NCBI RefSeq assembly: GCF_028288185.1
Contig: NZ_JAQBOF010000019.1
Coordinates: 1 to 64,000 of the forward strand
DNA length: 64,000 bases
Reading direction: 5' to 3'
Source: Mucilaginibacter sp.
GTDB lineage: Bacteria; Bacteroidota; Bacteroidia; Sphingobacteriales; Sphingobacteriaceae
This document shows, in pieces, positions 26,068-34,980 of this stretch (position 1 is the first letter of the stretch; every line of letters begins with the position of its first letter). The notes under the pieces are model-generated. The model was not told the DNA's origin. It was given only the letters and a program-made list of their open reading frames with translations, and ran no database searches. The position numbers were made by a program, and so were the translations under genes.

Positions 26068-27744
26068 TTATAATGAAACGCCGCGCTTCCACGGAATGAA
26101 ATCATCCTGCCCCAACTGTACAGATTTTGGTTGGGCAACGCCGCTGGCTACGTCAATTACATAGTTCAATATACGCTCGCCTACTTGTTCAATAGTTTCG
26201 GTACCTTCAACTATGGTGCCGCAGTTAATGTCGATAATATCCGGCATCCGCTCAAAAATGCGCGTATTGGTAGATAGTTTAATAACCGGGGTTATAGGAT
26301 TACCTGTAGGCGTACCTAACCCTGTAGTAAATAAAACAATGTTAGCGCCCGATCCTACTTCGGCTGTGGTACTTTCTACATCACTGCCTGGGGTGCATAA
26401 TAAGTTAAGGCCGGGCTTGGTCACTTTCTCCGGGTAATCTAACACCGCTGCCACCGGCGAGTTACCCGCCTTTTTTGCCGCGCCTGCGGATTTAATAGCA
26501 TCTGTAATTAAACCGTCTTTTATATTGCCGGGGGATGGGTTAGCATAAAAGCCTGAACCATCTGCCTCGGCACGCGCGTTATAGGTGCGCATTAAGTGCA
26601 TAAACTTTTGAGCGGTATCAACATCAACACAACGGTCGCTCATTTCTTGTTCCACACCACATAGTTCCGGAAACTCGGCCAGGATAACACTACCTCCCAG
26701 GCTAACCAATACATCAGACACATAACCCAAAGCCGGATTAGCCGATATACCAGAGAAACCATCAGACCCGCCGCACTCCAAACCGATACATAGTTTTGAT
26801 ATAGGGGCCGGTTTCCTTTCCAGTTTATTAGCATCGATCAGGCCGGCAAAAGTTTGCTTTAACGCCTCTTGCATCAAAGTACTTTCCTTGCCTATCTTTT
26901 GCTGTTCCAGCATGATCAGCGGTTTGTTGAAGTTAGGGTCGCGTTTCTTAATTTCTGTTTCCAGGATGCTTGCCTGCGCGTGCTGGCAACCCAAGCTTAG
27001 TACGGTAGCCCCGGCAACGTTTGGATGGGTGATATAACCGGCCAACAATCCGCATAGCGCGTCAGTGTCAGATCGGGTGCCACCGCAACCCATATCGTGT
27101 GTTAAAAACTTAATGCCATCAATATTTTCGAACAGCTTCTTAGATCGTTTCTCTGCCGATTCCATTTGCAGGTCGGCATTTAGAATAGACTCTACCGAGT
27201 TGCCTGTTTGGTAAAGATTGATCAGGCTATCTACCTCATTCTCATAGTTCTTGGCTTTTCTAAAACCCAGCTTTTCAACCAAAGCGTCCTTTAAAACCAT
27301 TATATTTCTATTCTCGCAAAACACCAACGGAATAACCAACCAATAATTAGCCGTACCTACCGATCCATCCTCACGGTGATAGCCGAGGAATGTTCTTTGC
27401 GCAAATTTATCAACCTGTGGTTTGTGCCAGTTTAGCTTGCGCTCGCCCAACTTAAAATCGCTGGCGGCATGGTGTATGTTATCAACAGTGATTGCGGTGC
27501 CTTTAGCTATAGGCTGATTGGTTTTGCCTACCAATACGCCGTACATATAAATTTCCTGGTCGAGAGCCAGCTCGGTTATGGTAAACTTATGCTTGGCGGC
27601 AACGTCTGTAAGCAACGTGATATTATCGCCATTAAACGGCACAACGGTTCCCTTGGCTATATCCTGTAAAGCAACCAGCACATTATCATGCGGGTGTATC
27701 TGTAAAAAAGTATGTATACTATCTGTCATTGTATTGGTGAGCAA
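26068..27744 (-). CDS. uxaA: Altronate dehydratase (UxaA family)
   Basis: Catalyses D-altronate to 2-keto-3-deoxygluconate plus water in galacturonate catabolism. 558 residues. The N-terminal ~95 residues form the SAF domain (HPHDNVLVALQDIAKGT), joined to the large catalytic domain starting TFLGYHREDGSVGTANYW. Typical blocks are THDMGCGGTRSD, GLECGGSDGFSGISANPALG and TTAEVGSGANIVLFTTGLGTPTGNPI. Conserved cysteines in these blocks fit an iron-dependent dehydratase. A second ATG at 27729 is an alternative start. It is monocistronic with its own terminator; uxaB and uxaC are not in the window. Galactarate dehydratase is the close relative, but the SAF-plus-core layout and length fit altronate dehydratase better. 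Confidence 0.88.
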   Translation of the reverse strand: MLTNTMTDSIHTFLQIHPHDNVLVALQDIAKGTVVPFNGDNITLLTDVAAKHKFTITELALDQEIYMYGVLVGKTNQPIAKGTAITVDNIHHAASDFKLGERKLNWHKPQVDKFAQRTFLGYHREDGSVGTANYWLVIPLVFCENRNIMVLKDALVEKLGFRKAKNYENEVDSLINLYQTGNSVESILNADLQMESAEKRSKKLFENIDGIKFLTHDMGCGGTRSDTDALCGLLAGYITHPNVAGATVLSLGCQHAQASILETEIKKRDPNFNKPLIMLEQQKIGKESTLMQEALKQTFAGLIDANKLERKPAPISKLCIGLECGGSDGFSGISANPALGYVSDVLVSLGGSVILAEFPELCGVEQEMSDRCVDVDTAQKFMHLMRTYNARAEADGSGFYANPSPGNIKDGLITDAIKSAGAAKKAGNSPVAAVLDYPEKVTKPGLNLLCTPGSDVESTTAEVGSGANIVLFTTGLGTPTGNPITPVIKLSTNTRIFERMPDIIDINCGTIVEGTETIEQVGERILNYVIDVASGVAQPKSVQLGQDDFIPWKRGVSL

Positions 27745-27864
27745 TTATATAAGCGTTATAACGCGTCGACTAAATTAGCTAATCTTTTGCGCCAAACAAT
27801 AAATCTGTTGGGCTATAAATTACTATAAGTGCGCAATCGTTTTCGGTACTATTTTTTCCGGCGA

Positions 27865-28257
27865 TCAGTTTTTGTGATTGGCCTGTTCTTCCTCATTTTT
27901 GGTTATCAGCCGTTCCTTTTTAATATCCACTTTTATGAGTGCAAAGAGGCTCATATATATATTGGCTACCCAAACAATGGCGAAACCGGCTAATAAGTAC
28001 CCGCGCCAATCGTCCATTAATAACTTGTAGCCAGTTAGGACGAGGATGAACACGGTTACATAATGGCTAAAGCAATATTCGCAGGTAAACAGGTAGAAGA
28101 ACTTGCGGCCCAACAGTGTTTTCCTATAGGTGCTTTGTTTGATGCAATATTCGCGCGGCTCTTTAAATACCTCCTCGTGCGTAACCGTCCAGGCTATGCA
28201 GGCAACAGGGATAGCTACTAAAAAAAGCCAGGCAACCTGGGTAGATAACGGCATCAT
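27865..28257 (-). CDS. Small integral membrane protein, unknown
   Basis: 130 residues with three hydrophobic helices (about 7-25, 55-78 and 84-107) and a charged, Glu/Lys-rich C-terminus. Between the first two helices are conserved-looking features: REYC, GRKFFYLFTCEYCFSHYVT. The CEYC pair next to a helix recalls the DUF1360 style of small membrane proteins with paired cysteines, but I cannot assign it firmly. It is transcribed toward the dehydratase gene with 120 bp between them and upstream lies repeat family B. Function unknown. Confidence 0.7.
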   Translation of the reverse strand: MMPLSTQVAWLFLVAIPVACIAWTVTHEEVFKEPREYCIKQSTYRKTLLGRKFFYLFTCEYCFSHYVTVFILVLTGYKLLMDDWRGYLLAGFAIVWVANIYMSLFALIKVDIKKERLITKNEEEQANHKN

Positions 28258-28359
28258 AGATACAATTACAATCAGGATAGCATAAGGTTTTAATAGAGGC
28301 TAATGGTCACCAAAAAGACTTTGGAAAATGCAGGATGATAAAGAACGATATGGCGATTA

Positions 28360-28503
28360 CTCACCCGGTCTTTGCTTCGCTCGACCACCCTCTCTTCGCC
28401 TTCGGCGGAAAGAGGGTTATTTTATTTTTCTATTATTCCCAACCCTCTTTCCCGCTTGCGGAAGAAAGGGTCGACAAGCGTAGCGATGTCGGGGTGAGTC
28501 AAC
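28360..28503 (+). repeat. Palindromic repeat family B, copy 2
   Basis: Longer copy of the element at 17172-17268. The left end (ACTCACCCGG...CTTCGCTCGACC) and the right end, whose complement reads GACTCACCCCGACATCGCTA, are inverted repeats; inside are CCCTCTCTTCGCC/GGCGGAAAGAGGG and CCCTCTTTCCCGC. It ends 18 bp after the stop of the GH29 gene. The rest of the gap shows nothing. Confidence 0.75.
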
Positions 28504-28520
28504 GACGCGTGGTTCCCGCT

Positions 28521-29873
28521 TTAATTCAATGTCAACTCCACCACCGGAATCTCAAACAACGGCTTTTTGGCCGGAAGCTTCACTTCCAGGTCATCGCCGT
28601 TAGGCTTATATAAAACTTCCGAATGATCATTTAAGAACTGGGCATATTTAATTTTGCCATTGTAACCCGGCAAAGTCAGCTTTCCGTTTTCGGGATATTT
28701 GTACAGGAATACATATAACCTGTTTGTTGCTTTGTTATAGCTCAGCTTGGTATCCTCGGGTACTTTGTAGGTATCCGGGGCGTAGGTACAATTATAAATA
28801 GCGGTGTTGTTGGCGTGCATCCAGTGGCTTAAACTATCCAACGCGTTGGTAGCACGGTAATCAAACTCGCCACGTGCAGTTGGTCCAACATTCAGTATTA
28901 AATTACCGCCGTTGCTTACTGATGTAATTAACAGGTCAAGCAGTTGGCGGTGTGTTTTCCAGGTATTTTCATCGCGATAATATCCCCATGAGCCTGAAAA
29001 AGTTTGGCAGGTTTCCCAGGTACGGCCGCGGTATTTTGCCAGCTCTTTAGTGCTCACTTGTTCCGGTGTTTCAAAGTCGGCACCGTCTTTATATTCTTCC
29101 AGGTTAAGGCGATTATCTACAATAATGCCGGGCTGTAGTTTACGTATCAGCTTTAATAACTCAACCGATCCCCACTCATCCTTGCCTTTGCCATGACCAT
29201 CTTTACGCGGGAACGAAAAGTCCAACCATATAATATCTATTTTACCGTAGTTGGTTAACAGCTCGGTAATTTGGTTACGCATATACTGGCGGTATTTAGC
29301 CATATCACGTTTCTTATTTAACTCGGCGTATGATGCATCGCTTTTATCTTTTGGCGATTGAGGGTGTATCTCGTCAATGGTATAATCAGGATGGTGCCAG
29401 TCTAACAACGAATAGTAAAAGCCAACCTTCAAACCCTGTCCGCGAAAAGCATTTACATATTCACGCACCAAGTCGCGTTTGGCTTTAGTGTTCGGCGCTT
29501 TATAATCGGTGTATTTTGAATCGAACAAGCAAAAACCCTCATGGTGCTTGGTGGTTAGCACGGCGTATTTCATACCGGCATCTTTAGCTTGTTTTGCCCA
29601 TTTTTCGGGCTGAAAAAGATCAGGGTTAAACTGATCGAAATATTTTTGGTAACCGGCATTGTCAATCTTCTCATTATGCTTTACCCACTCATGCCTTGCA
29701 GCGCCCGAGTACAAGCCCCAGTGAATAAACATACCGAAACGGCTGTCTTTCCACCATTCCATACGTTTTTCTTTTTGGGCATCGGTTTCGGTGCCTATCA
29801 TTTTTTGTGCAAAAACAGGCGACAGGCTTATCAGCGTAAGCAACAGCAGTAATTGTAGTTTTTTAATGATCAT
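28521..29873 (-). CDS. GH29 alpha-L-fucosidase (short form)
   Basis: Exported alpha-L-fucosidase of 450 residues; signal peptide 1-22 ending VFAQ. Contains the GH29 motifs MEWWKDSRFGMFIHWGLYS (~38-56), LTTKHHEGFCLFDS (~107-120) and the nucleophile Asp in IDIIWLDFSFP (~215). A small C-terminal beta domain closes the protein; there is no extra binding module as in the 13771-15546 paralogue, and identity between the two is only moderate outside the motifs. It is a single gene, divergent from an AraC regulator with 212 bp between the starts, so that regulator is a plausible controller. Probable substrate: fucosyl residues of plant or host glycans. Confidence 0.92.
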   Translation of the reverse strand: MIIKKLQLLLLLTLISLSPVFAQKMIGTETDAQKEKRMEWWKDSRFGMFIHWGLYSGAARHEWVKHNEKIDNAGYQKYFDQFNPDLFQPEKWAKQAKDAGMKYAVLTTKHHEGFCLFDSKYTDYKAPNTKAKRDLVREYVNAFRGQGLKVGFYYSLLDWHHPDYTIDEIHPQSPKDKSDASYAELNKKRDMAKYRQYMRNQITELLTNYGKIDIIWLDFSFPRKDGHGKGKDEWGSVELLKLIRKLQPGIIVDNRLNLEEYKDGADFETPEQVSTKELAKYRGRTWETCQTFSGSWGYYRDENTWKTHRQLLDLLITSVSNGGNLILNVGPTARGEFDYRATNALDSLSHWMHANNTAIYNCTYAPDTYKVPEDTKLSYNKATNRLYVFLYKYPENGKLTLPGYNGKIKYAQFLNDHSEVLYKPNGDDLEVKLPAKKPLFEIPVVELTLN

Positions 29874-30085
29874 AATAAATGGGTTTATATGTTCAATGTT
29901 TCGGTATGAGCCACGTGGGCAATACCATTCATAAATAATTGGTTATACAAATAAAGTATTTTTTGGTGCTATAAAACTTTGCTTAATCAGCTATTTATTA
30001 AGCAATATTGTAAATATTCTATTTAAATAGAATAATCAATGCATATTAGGTTGAACTTTTTTACTTTAGCACAAAAATAAATCCA

Positions 30086-30961
30086 ATGAAACTCCAGCTG
30101 TTAAAAGTATCAAAAGATCAGATAAGCTCTTTTAGCGCCCGGCAAGACACTACACCCAATACCAATAACCGGTGGCATTACCACCCGGAGATTGAACTGG
30201 TTTATTTTAAAAAAGGCCAGGGCACGCAATTTATTGGCGATAGCATAAGTCCGTTTTTGCCAGGTGATGTGGTGCTGGTAGGTGCCGATACACCACATTA
30301 CTGGCAATTTGATTTGAGTGGCGAGAACGTACAGGATGGATTAAGCGCCGATGTAAGCGTTATACATTTTAATGAACTTTTTTGGGGTGAGACATTTCTG
30401 AAACTGCCCGAAAATAAAATAATAGGCAACATTTTTGAAAAATCAAAAAGGGGCATATCGCTGTCAAAATCATCCGGCAGGAAAATTGGGCCGCTGATTG
30501 AAAAAATTGTAACTGCCGAAGGTTGCCGAAAGATAATCCTGCTGCTGGAGGTGTTATTAGCTATCGGCGAGTGTAAAGAAAGCAAACTACTGGCATCCAT
30601 AGGTTTCCGCAATAATTTCCAGGAGGAAGAGAAGGACCGTATAAACGCCATATACAACTACTCCATCAACAATTTTAAAAAGAATATCAGCCTAAAAGAG
30701 ATATCAACCGTGGCTAATATCAGCCCCAACTCTTTTTGCAAATTTTTCAAATCACGGAGCCGTAAAACTTACTCGCAGTTTATTCGCGAGATAAGGATTG
30801 GCCATGCCTGTAAATTGCTAATAGACGATAAACTGGCTATCAAAGAGATCTGCTATGAAAGCGGCTTTAATAACTTCACCAGCTTCCACAAACATTTTAA
30901 AATGATAAAGGGCAAGACGCCGCTGGGGTATCAGAAAAGTTTTGTGAGGGATAGTTTATAG
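30086..30961 (+). CDS. AraC-family transcriptional regulator with cupin sensor domain
   Basis: 291 residues. The N-terminal half is a cupin (RWHYHPEIELVYFKKGQGTQFIGD then FLPGDVVLVGADTPHYW), the ligand-binding fold of sugar-responsive AraC proteins. The C-terminal ~100 residues are the double helix-turn-helix (ISLKEISTVANISPNSFCKFFK and IKEICYESGFNNFTSFHKHFK). Layout and length are typical of Bacteroidota regulators beside glycosidase genes. It is divergent from the GH29 fucosidase gene, which is its likely target, and convergent with a desaturase gene 21 bp downstream. A weak -7-like box TACTTTAG sits at 30062-30069. Confidence 0.92.
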   Translation: MKLQLLKVSKDQISSFSARQDTTPNTNNRWHYHPEIELVYFKKGQGTQFIGDSISPFLPGDVVLVGADTPHYWQFDLSGENVQDGLSADVSVIHFNELFWGETFLKLPENKIIGNIFEKSKRGISLSKSSGRKIGPLIEKIVTAEGCRKIILLLEVLLAIGECKESKLLASIGFRNNFQEEEKDRINAIYNYSINNFKKNISLKEISTVANISPNSFCKFFKSRSRKTYSQFIREIRIGHACKLLIDDKLAIKEICYESGFNNFTSFHKHFKMIKGKTPLGYQKSFVRDSL

Positions 30962-30982
30962 GGCGGCAAAACCAAAAGTGAG

Positions 30983-32470
30983 TCAACGGCGCACGGTTAA
31001 ATATTTAATCGCCTCTCCCGCCACCACCTGCCCAGATATAATTGCAGGCGGCACGCCCGGCCCCGGCACCGTTAACTGCCCGGTATATAGCAAATTTTTA
31101 ATATGCTTATTGCGCATGGCCGGTTTAAAAAAGGCGGTTTGACTAAGCGTATTTGCCAGGCCGTAAGCATTACCTTTAAACGAATGATAATCGGCCTTAA
31201 AATCATTTAGCGCATAGCTTCTTTTTACTATAATATTATGGCGGATGCTTTGGCCGGTAATAGTTTCAAAACGGGTTAGCATCAGTTCAGAATATTGTTC
31301 GCGTATGGCATCATTATCTTCTAATCCGGGTGCAACAGGCATCAAAAAAAATAAATTTTCGCAATCATTGGGCGCTACGCTGGTGTCTGTTAGTGATGGA
31401 CAGCAAACATAAAACAACGGCTTATCCGGCCATTTTGGGCTGGTGTAAATATCTTTGGCGTGCTGCTCAAAATCCTCATCAAAAAACAGGTTATGGTGCT
31501 GTATATCCTCCATCTTTTTATTGATACCGATATAAAACAACAGACTTGACGGCGACATTACCCGGCTATCCCAATATTTTTTGGTGTAGTTGCGATGGGG
31601 CTCATCCAACAAGTGTTGATCCACGTACTGATAATCGGCACCGGCAATTACCAGGTCGGCTTGCAGGTTGCCTTTAGTGGTTTGCAGGTTGTTAACTAGT
31701 TTATTGGTTACATCAATTTTGATGACCTCGGTATCCAGCTTAATTTCTACGCCCAAACTTTCGGCAAGATTTACCATCGCCTTAACAATTTGGTTCATGC
31801 CGCCCATGGGGTACCAGGTGCCTAAAACCAGGTCGGCATAGTTCATCATGCTGTACATGGCGGGTGTATCTTGCGGCGTAGCGCCTAAAAACAGTACCGG
31901 GAACTCCAGTAATTGCCTCAATTTAGGGTTTTTAAAATAGCGGTGAACATGCTTGCGCATACTGCCCAGCAGCTGCATATTCAGGCTTTTTTTGATGAGA
32001 TTAAAATCGATAAACTCTGTAATGTTATGCGATGGACGGAAAACATATTCGCCCATGCCTACTTTGTATTTATATTCGGCTTGTTTTAAAAACTCATCCA
32101 GTTTTTTACTACTGCCGGGTTCAATCAGATCAAAGACTTTGGAGAGTTCGAGTCTCTCTTCGGGCACATCTACCAAGTCATCTTTACCATAATAAATGCG
32201 ATAACCGGGGTCAAGCCTTTTCAATTCATAAAAGTCGGACGGTTTTTTACCGAATAGCGCGAAAAAATTTTCAAAAACATCAGGCATCCAATACCAGCTT
32301 GGGCCCATATCAAACTTAAAGCCATCCTGCTGCCATACTGCTGCCCTGCCGCCCGGTTGTTTATTTTTTTCGAGGATGGTAACCTTAAACCCCGCTTTAG
32401 CCAACACACACGCCGCCGATAAACCGGCAAAGCCGCTGCCAATTACAACTACACTTTTTTTACTATTCAT
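30983..32470 (-). CDS. Phytoene desaturase-like FAD-dependent carotenoid oxidoreductase
   Basis: 495 residues of the CrtI/CrtN family, which desaturate or isomerise carotenoid precursors in the membrane. The N-terminal FAD motif VIGSGFAGLSAACVLAKAG (~9-27), EKNKQPGGRA, and the C-terminal GPGVPPAIISGQVVAGE are diagnostic. DMGPSWYWMP is the typical substrate-entrance block. In Sphingobacteriaceae such a gene normally accompanies phytoene synthase and hydroxylase genes for yellow-pink carotenoids, but none is next to it here. CrtD- or CrtO-type activity is possible, so I give no symbol. It is divergent from a tiny cytochrome b5-like gene (176 bp apart). Confidence 0.88.
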   Translation of the reverse strand: MNSKKSVVVIGSGFAGLSAACVLAKAGFKVTILEKNKQPGGRAAVWQQDGFKFDMGPSWYWMPDVFENFFALFGKKPSDFYELKRLDPGYRIYYGKDDLVDVPEERLELSKVFDLIEPGSSKKLDEFLKQAEYKYKVGMGEYVFRPSHNITEFIDFNLIKKSLNMQLLGSMRKHVHRYFKNPKLRQLLEFPVLFLGATPQDTPAMYSMMNYADLVLGTWYPMGGMNQIVKAMVNLAESLGVEIKLDTEVIKIDVTNKLVNNLQTTKGNLQADLVIAGADYQYVDQHLLDEPHRNYTKKYWDSRVMSPSSLLFYIGINKKMEDIQHHNLFFDEDFEQHAKDIYTSPKWPDKPLFYVCCPSLTDTSVAPNDCENLFFLMPVAPGLEDNDAIREQYSELMLTRFETITGQSIRHNIIVKRSYALNDFKADYHSFKGNAYGLANTLSQTAFFKPAMRNKHIKNLLYTGQLTVPGPGVPPAIISGQVVAGEAIKYLTVRR

Positions 32471-32632
32471 TATGAGCCAACTAAATTAAACAAATGTTTG
32501 GGGCGTTAAACAAATTATAGGTGCTAAACCAGGCATTATATGCCCTTGTGAGGTGTTATAAGGTGTAGTTAGGTTTCTAAACACCTACACTACCTTTCTT
32601 ACCCATACATTAAAACTTAATTAAGTAAGAAG

Positions 32633-32640
32633 TATATTTG
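32633..32640 (+). promoter_or_regulatory. Bacteroidota -7 box TATATTTG
   Basis: Exact match to TAnnTTTG. A start point about 6-7 bases downstream would coincide with the ATG at 32647, implying a leaderless mRNA. No good -33 TTTG is seen at the usual distance, so support is partial. Confidence 0.4.
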
Positions 32641-32646
32641 GTGGCG

Positions 32647-32883
32647 ATGACCGATCTGCCCGTATATACCAAATCACAACTAGCCCTGCGCAACGGGCAG
32701 GATAAGCCCGAAGTATGGATAGCTTATAAAGGCCTGATCTATGATGTTACACGCAGCCGCCTTTGGAGCAACGGTAAACACTACGAACACTGGGCCGGTC
32801 AGGATCTCACCCATGAGCTTGGCGATGCCCCGCATGATGAATGGGTGTTCCAGAATTTTGATGCGATAGGGAGATTGGGGTAG
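32647..32883 (+). CDS. Small cytochrome b5-like heme-binding domain protein
   Basis: A stand-alone cytochrome b5-type domain of 78 residues. It opens LPVYTKSQLALRNGQDKP and has WIAYKGLIYDVTRSRLW, then HYEHWAGQDLTHELGDAPHD, which holds the histidines that bind heme or, in the related steroid-binding (MAPR) branch, the alternative ligands. There is no signal peptide or membrane helix, so it should be cytoplasmic unless partnered. I chose ATG 32647; GTG at 32641 is an alternative that adds two residues. It is divergent from the carotenoid desaturase gene, and an electron-transfer role beside that enzyme is possible but only positional inference. Confidence 0.78.
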   Translation: MTDLPVYTKSQLALRNGQDKPEVWIAYKGLIYDVTRSRLWSNGKHYEHWAGQDLTHELGDAPHDEWVFQNFDAIGRLG

Positions 32884-32920
32884 TATTTTATAGTTCTAAA
32901 CGGCTGTATGCTATCATTGA

Positions 32921-33351
32921 GCATCCACCCGCTCTTGGCCGCTGAGGCCATTACTTTTTCCTTGATGAAAAAGCAACAAAAAATCAAGTCAGACGATAGG
33001 CTTCTTTGCGCGCAAGCCTTTGCCCGGCAAATCAGTCAGAATCACGGGCTGCAATATTTTTGCCCTGCTTCGCTCGCACTATACCTGCGCTTCAGCAAGA
33101 AGTTGCTATGCCCTTCCCACCTCTTATGGCCGACTTATTCTTCCTGCTTTCATCCGAAGCTTTTCGTCTGACGATTGGAGATAAAACCAAGATCTCGGTA
33201 TTTGTGGGCAATCAAAAAAGAAGCGGTGGCCTGTCAGCACGCGCGGCCGGGAGTCTGGCCCGTGCGGTGGCAGCGATCGGGCTGACTTGATTTTTTGGTT
33301 ACTTTTGTATCAAGACAAAAGTAACAGCCTACCCGCGGCAATTGAGCGGGA
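32921..33351 (-). mobile_element. MITE-like element, copy 2, inverted relative to copy 1
   Basis: About 430 bp, non-coding. Core terminal repeats at 32951-32992 (TTACTTTTTCCTTGATGAAA start) and 33282-33324 (CTGACTTGATTTTTTGGTTA start). Reverse-complemented, it aligns with 25282-25866 through both ends and the middle (shared GGGAAGGGCATAGC, AAAAGCTTCGG.TGAAA, GACTCCCGGCCGCGCG, CCCGATCGCTGCCACCGC). Copy 1 is longer by insertions in the middle. No gene from 32884 to 33484 otherwise. Confidence 0.75.
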
Positions 33352-33484
33352 CGATACTAAATGATATCATACAAGGTGGTTAGAACTTAGTAATAACCAA
33401 ATCTTACCCACCCACCCAACGTTTTTCATTTTTAATGCGATGACACAATAAAATAGATTGCTAAACACATTAAAAAATAAAAAC

Positions 33485-34249
33485 ATGAAAAACTTAACTT
33501 ATGTATCATTCGCACTTTTCCTGATTGTGCTCGTTGCAGCGGGATGCGAAAAAACACAACTGAATACAATAACATCAGATTACAAACTTACTGCCTCAAA
33601 AACTACTTTAAGAATAGGTGATTTTGATACCTTAACTATAGCAGGCGCAGAAAACCAAACTGTAAAATGGACCGGGCACAATAACATTACCGATAGTATT
33701 ATACAACAACAAGGCAATAAGTTAATTATTAAATGGTATACACGGGGGACATATCAAATAAGCGCCAGTATTAATGGCGGTGCCCCAATTACCATACCTA
33801 TTACAGTAACGTTTTACTATCCTACTTACACTACACTGCCTATTACAAATGAAAACGTTATTGTAACCCCACATTATTACAAAAGCCCTACCAGCGATAG
33901 TACTTATTTTACACTGTCGGCCCAATTCACTAAAGTATTTCCATGTGGCAATAGTTTTATAGAAGCCAGTTCATCACAGACAAATAATAATTTTATTATA
34001 AACTTTACCGACATTAAACAACCAAACGGTATTGACTGCAGTATAGTTAATACTCCAATCATATATAAGTTATTTTATTTTTACAATAAGCCTGCAATGC
34101 CGTACCACTTCGGCACTACCTATCCCCTAACCATTATTACAGGCAGCAAAACTTACACAGGGGTTATTACCCTTAACCCAACTTATATGGATATAGTTTG
34201 GAATTATGATACCGGCGTAACCATGTCATCAAAACATATCACACTTTAG
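33485..34249 (+). CDS. Lipoprotein of unknown function
   Basis: 254 residues from ATG 33485 (an upstream in-frame ATG at 33458 adds 9 residues ahead of the signal). The N-terminus is a lipoprotein signal with lipobox VAAGC followed by EK. The remainder looks like tandem beta-sandwiches: an Ig-like/BIG-type first part (LRIGDFDTLTIAG, TVKWTGHNN) and a second part with many Thr/Tyr/Asn residues. I recognise no catalytic motif. It is probably monocistronic, followed by a hairpin and then the ECF sigma gene. Likely an envelope lipoprotein; function unknown. Confidence 0.7.
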   Translation: MKNLTYVSFALFLIVLVAAGCEKTQLNTITSDYKLTASKTTLRIGDFDTLTIAGAENQTVKWTGHNNITDSIIQQQGNKLIIKWYTRGTYQISASINGGAPITIPITVTFYYPTYTTLPITNENVIVTPHYYKSPTSDSTYFTLSAQFTKVFPCGNSFIEASSSQTNNNFIINFTDIKQPNGIDCSIVNTPIIYKLFYFYNKPAMPYHFGTTYPLTIITGSKTYTGVITLNPTYMDIVWNYDTGVTMSSKHITL

Positions 34250-34264
34250 TTCAATAAAAATTAA

Positions 34265-34307
34265 ATACGGGAGATCGGTTCTGTAAAACGTGGCCAATCT
34301 CCTGTAT
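34265..34307 (+). terminator. Hairpin after lipoprotein gene
   Basis: ATACGGGAGATCGG and CCAATCTCCTGTAT pair at 12 of 14 positions, 16 bp past the lipoprotein stop. There is no clear T-run after it, so termination is likely but not certain. Confidence 0.5.
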
Positions 34308-34395
34308 ATTTAAAAATATTTTTATTTCGACCCAACGTTTCATCATCTGTTTGCGAAGAGTACTGTTGAAAAGCATTTCAGGATGAATTTTTTGA

Positions 34396-34980
34396 ATGAA
34401 TCTATCTAAAAACCAAACCGAGGAATTGGTAAAAGGCTGCATAAATAACTCGCGCACGGCACAAGAGGCCCTGTATAAGCTATTCTATGCCGATATGTTA
34501 CGGGTTTGCCATAGCTATTTGCCTGATAAAGAACTGGCAAAAGAGGCTTTTAACAGTGGATTTTTAAAAGTATTTCAATCCATCAAAAACTTTGATATAC
34601 AAAAGGGCGAACTGGGGGGCTGGATACGAAAGATCATGATATTTACCACCATTGATCTTTGCCGTAAGGAACTAAAATTTACCTCGCTAACAATACATGA
34701 GCAGAACCAGGATGATGTTTTCATATCGCCATCCATCTTAGAGAAATTATATTTTGAAGATATTTTATCCAATATCAGGCTGCTGCCTTATGCTACCCAA
34801 ACCGTATTTAATCTGTATGAAATGGATGGTTTTAGCCATAAAGAGATAGCTGAGCAGCTGAACATAAGTGAGGGTACCTCGCGCTGGCATTTGGCCGAAG
34901 CTAAAAGAAAATTAAGGGAATTGCTTGAACCATCGCAATCAAGCAACCAAAGAACAGAAAGGAGTGTTAGGGCAAAATGA
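34396..34980 (+). CDS. ECF RNA polymerase sigma factor
   Basis: Sigma-70 family ECF factor of 194 residues. Region 2 is seen as ALYKLFYADMLRVCHSYLPDKELAKEAFNSGFLKVFQSI, and region 4 as VFNLYEMDGFSHKEIAEQLNISEGTSRWHLAEAKRKL, a clear helix-turn-helix. Its stop overlaps the start of the next gene (ATGA, 34977-34980), so the two are translationally coupled. The next gene starts with a cytoplasmic anti-sigma-like segment and a membrane helix, so it is the natural partner. The regulon is unknown. Confidence 0.9.
   Translation: MNLSKNQTEELVKGCINNSRTAQEALYKLFYADMLRVCHSYLPDKELAKEAFNSGFLKVFQSIKNFDIQKGELGGWIRKIMIFTTIDLCRKELKFTSLTIHEQNQDDVFISPSILEKLYFEDILSNIRLLPYATQTVFNLYEMDGFSHKEIAEQLNISEGTSRWHLAEAKRKLRELLEPSQSSNQRTERSVRAK

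Noticed and set aside
28360..28503. Simple terminator of the GH29 gene
   Set aside because: The sequence recurs at 17172 away from any matching gene end, so repeat-element is the better description even if it also terminates transcription.
32908..33290. Plus-strand frames of 87 and 94 residues
   Set aside because: They fall inside the MITE-like element, and the other copy of the element does not preserve them.
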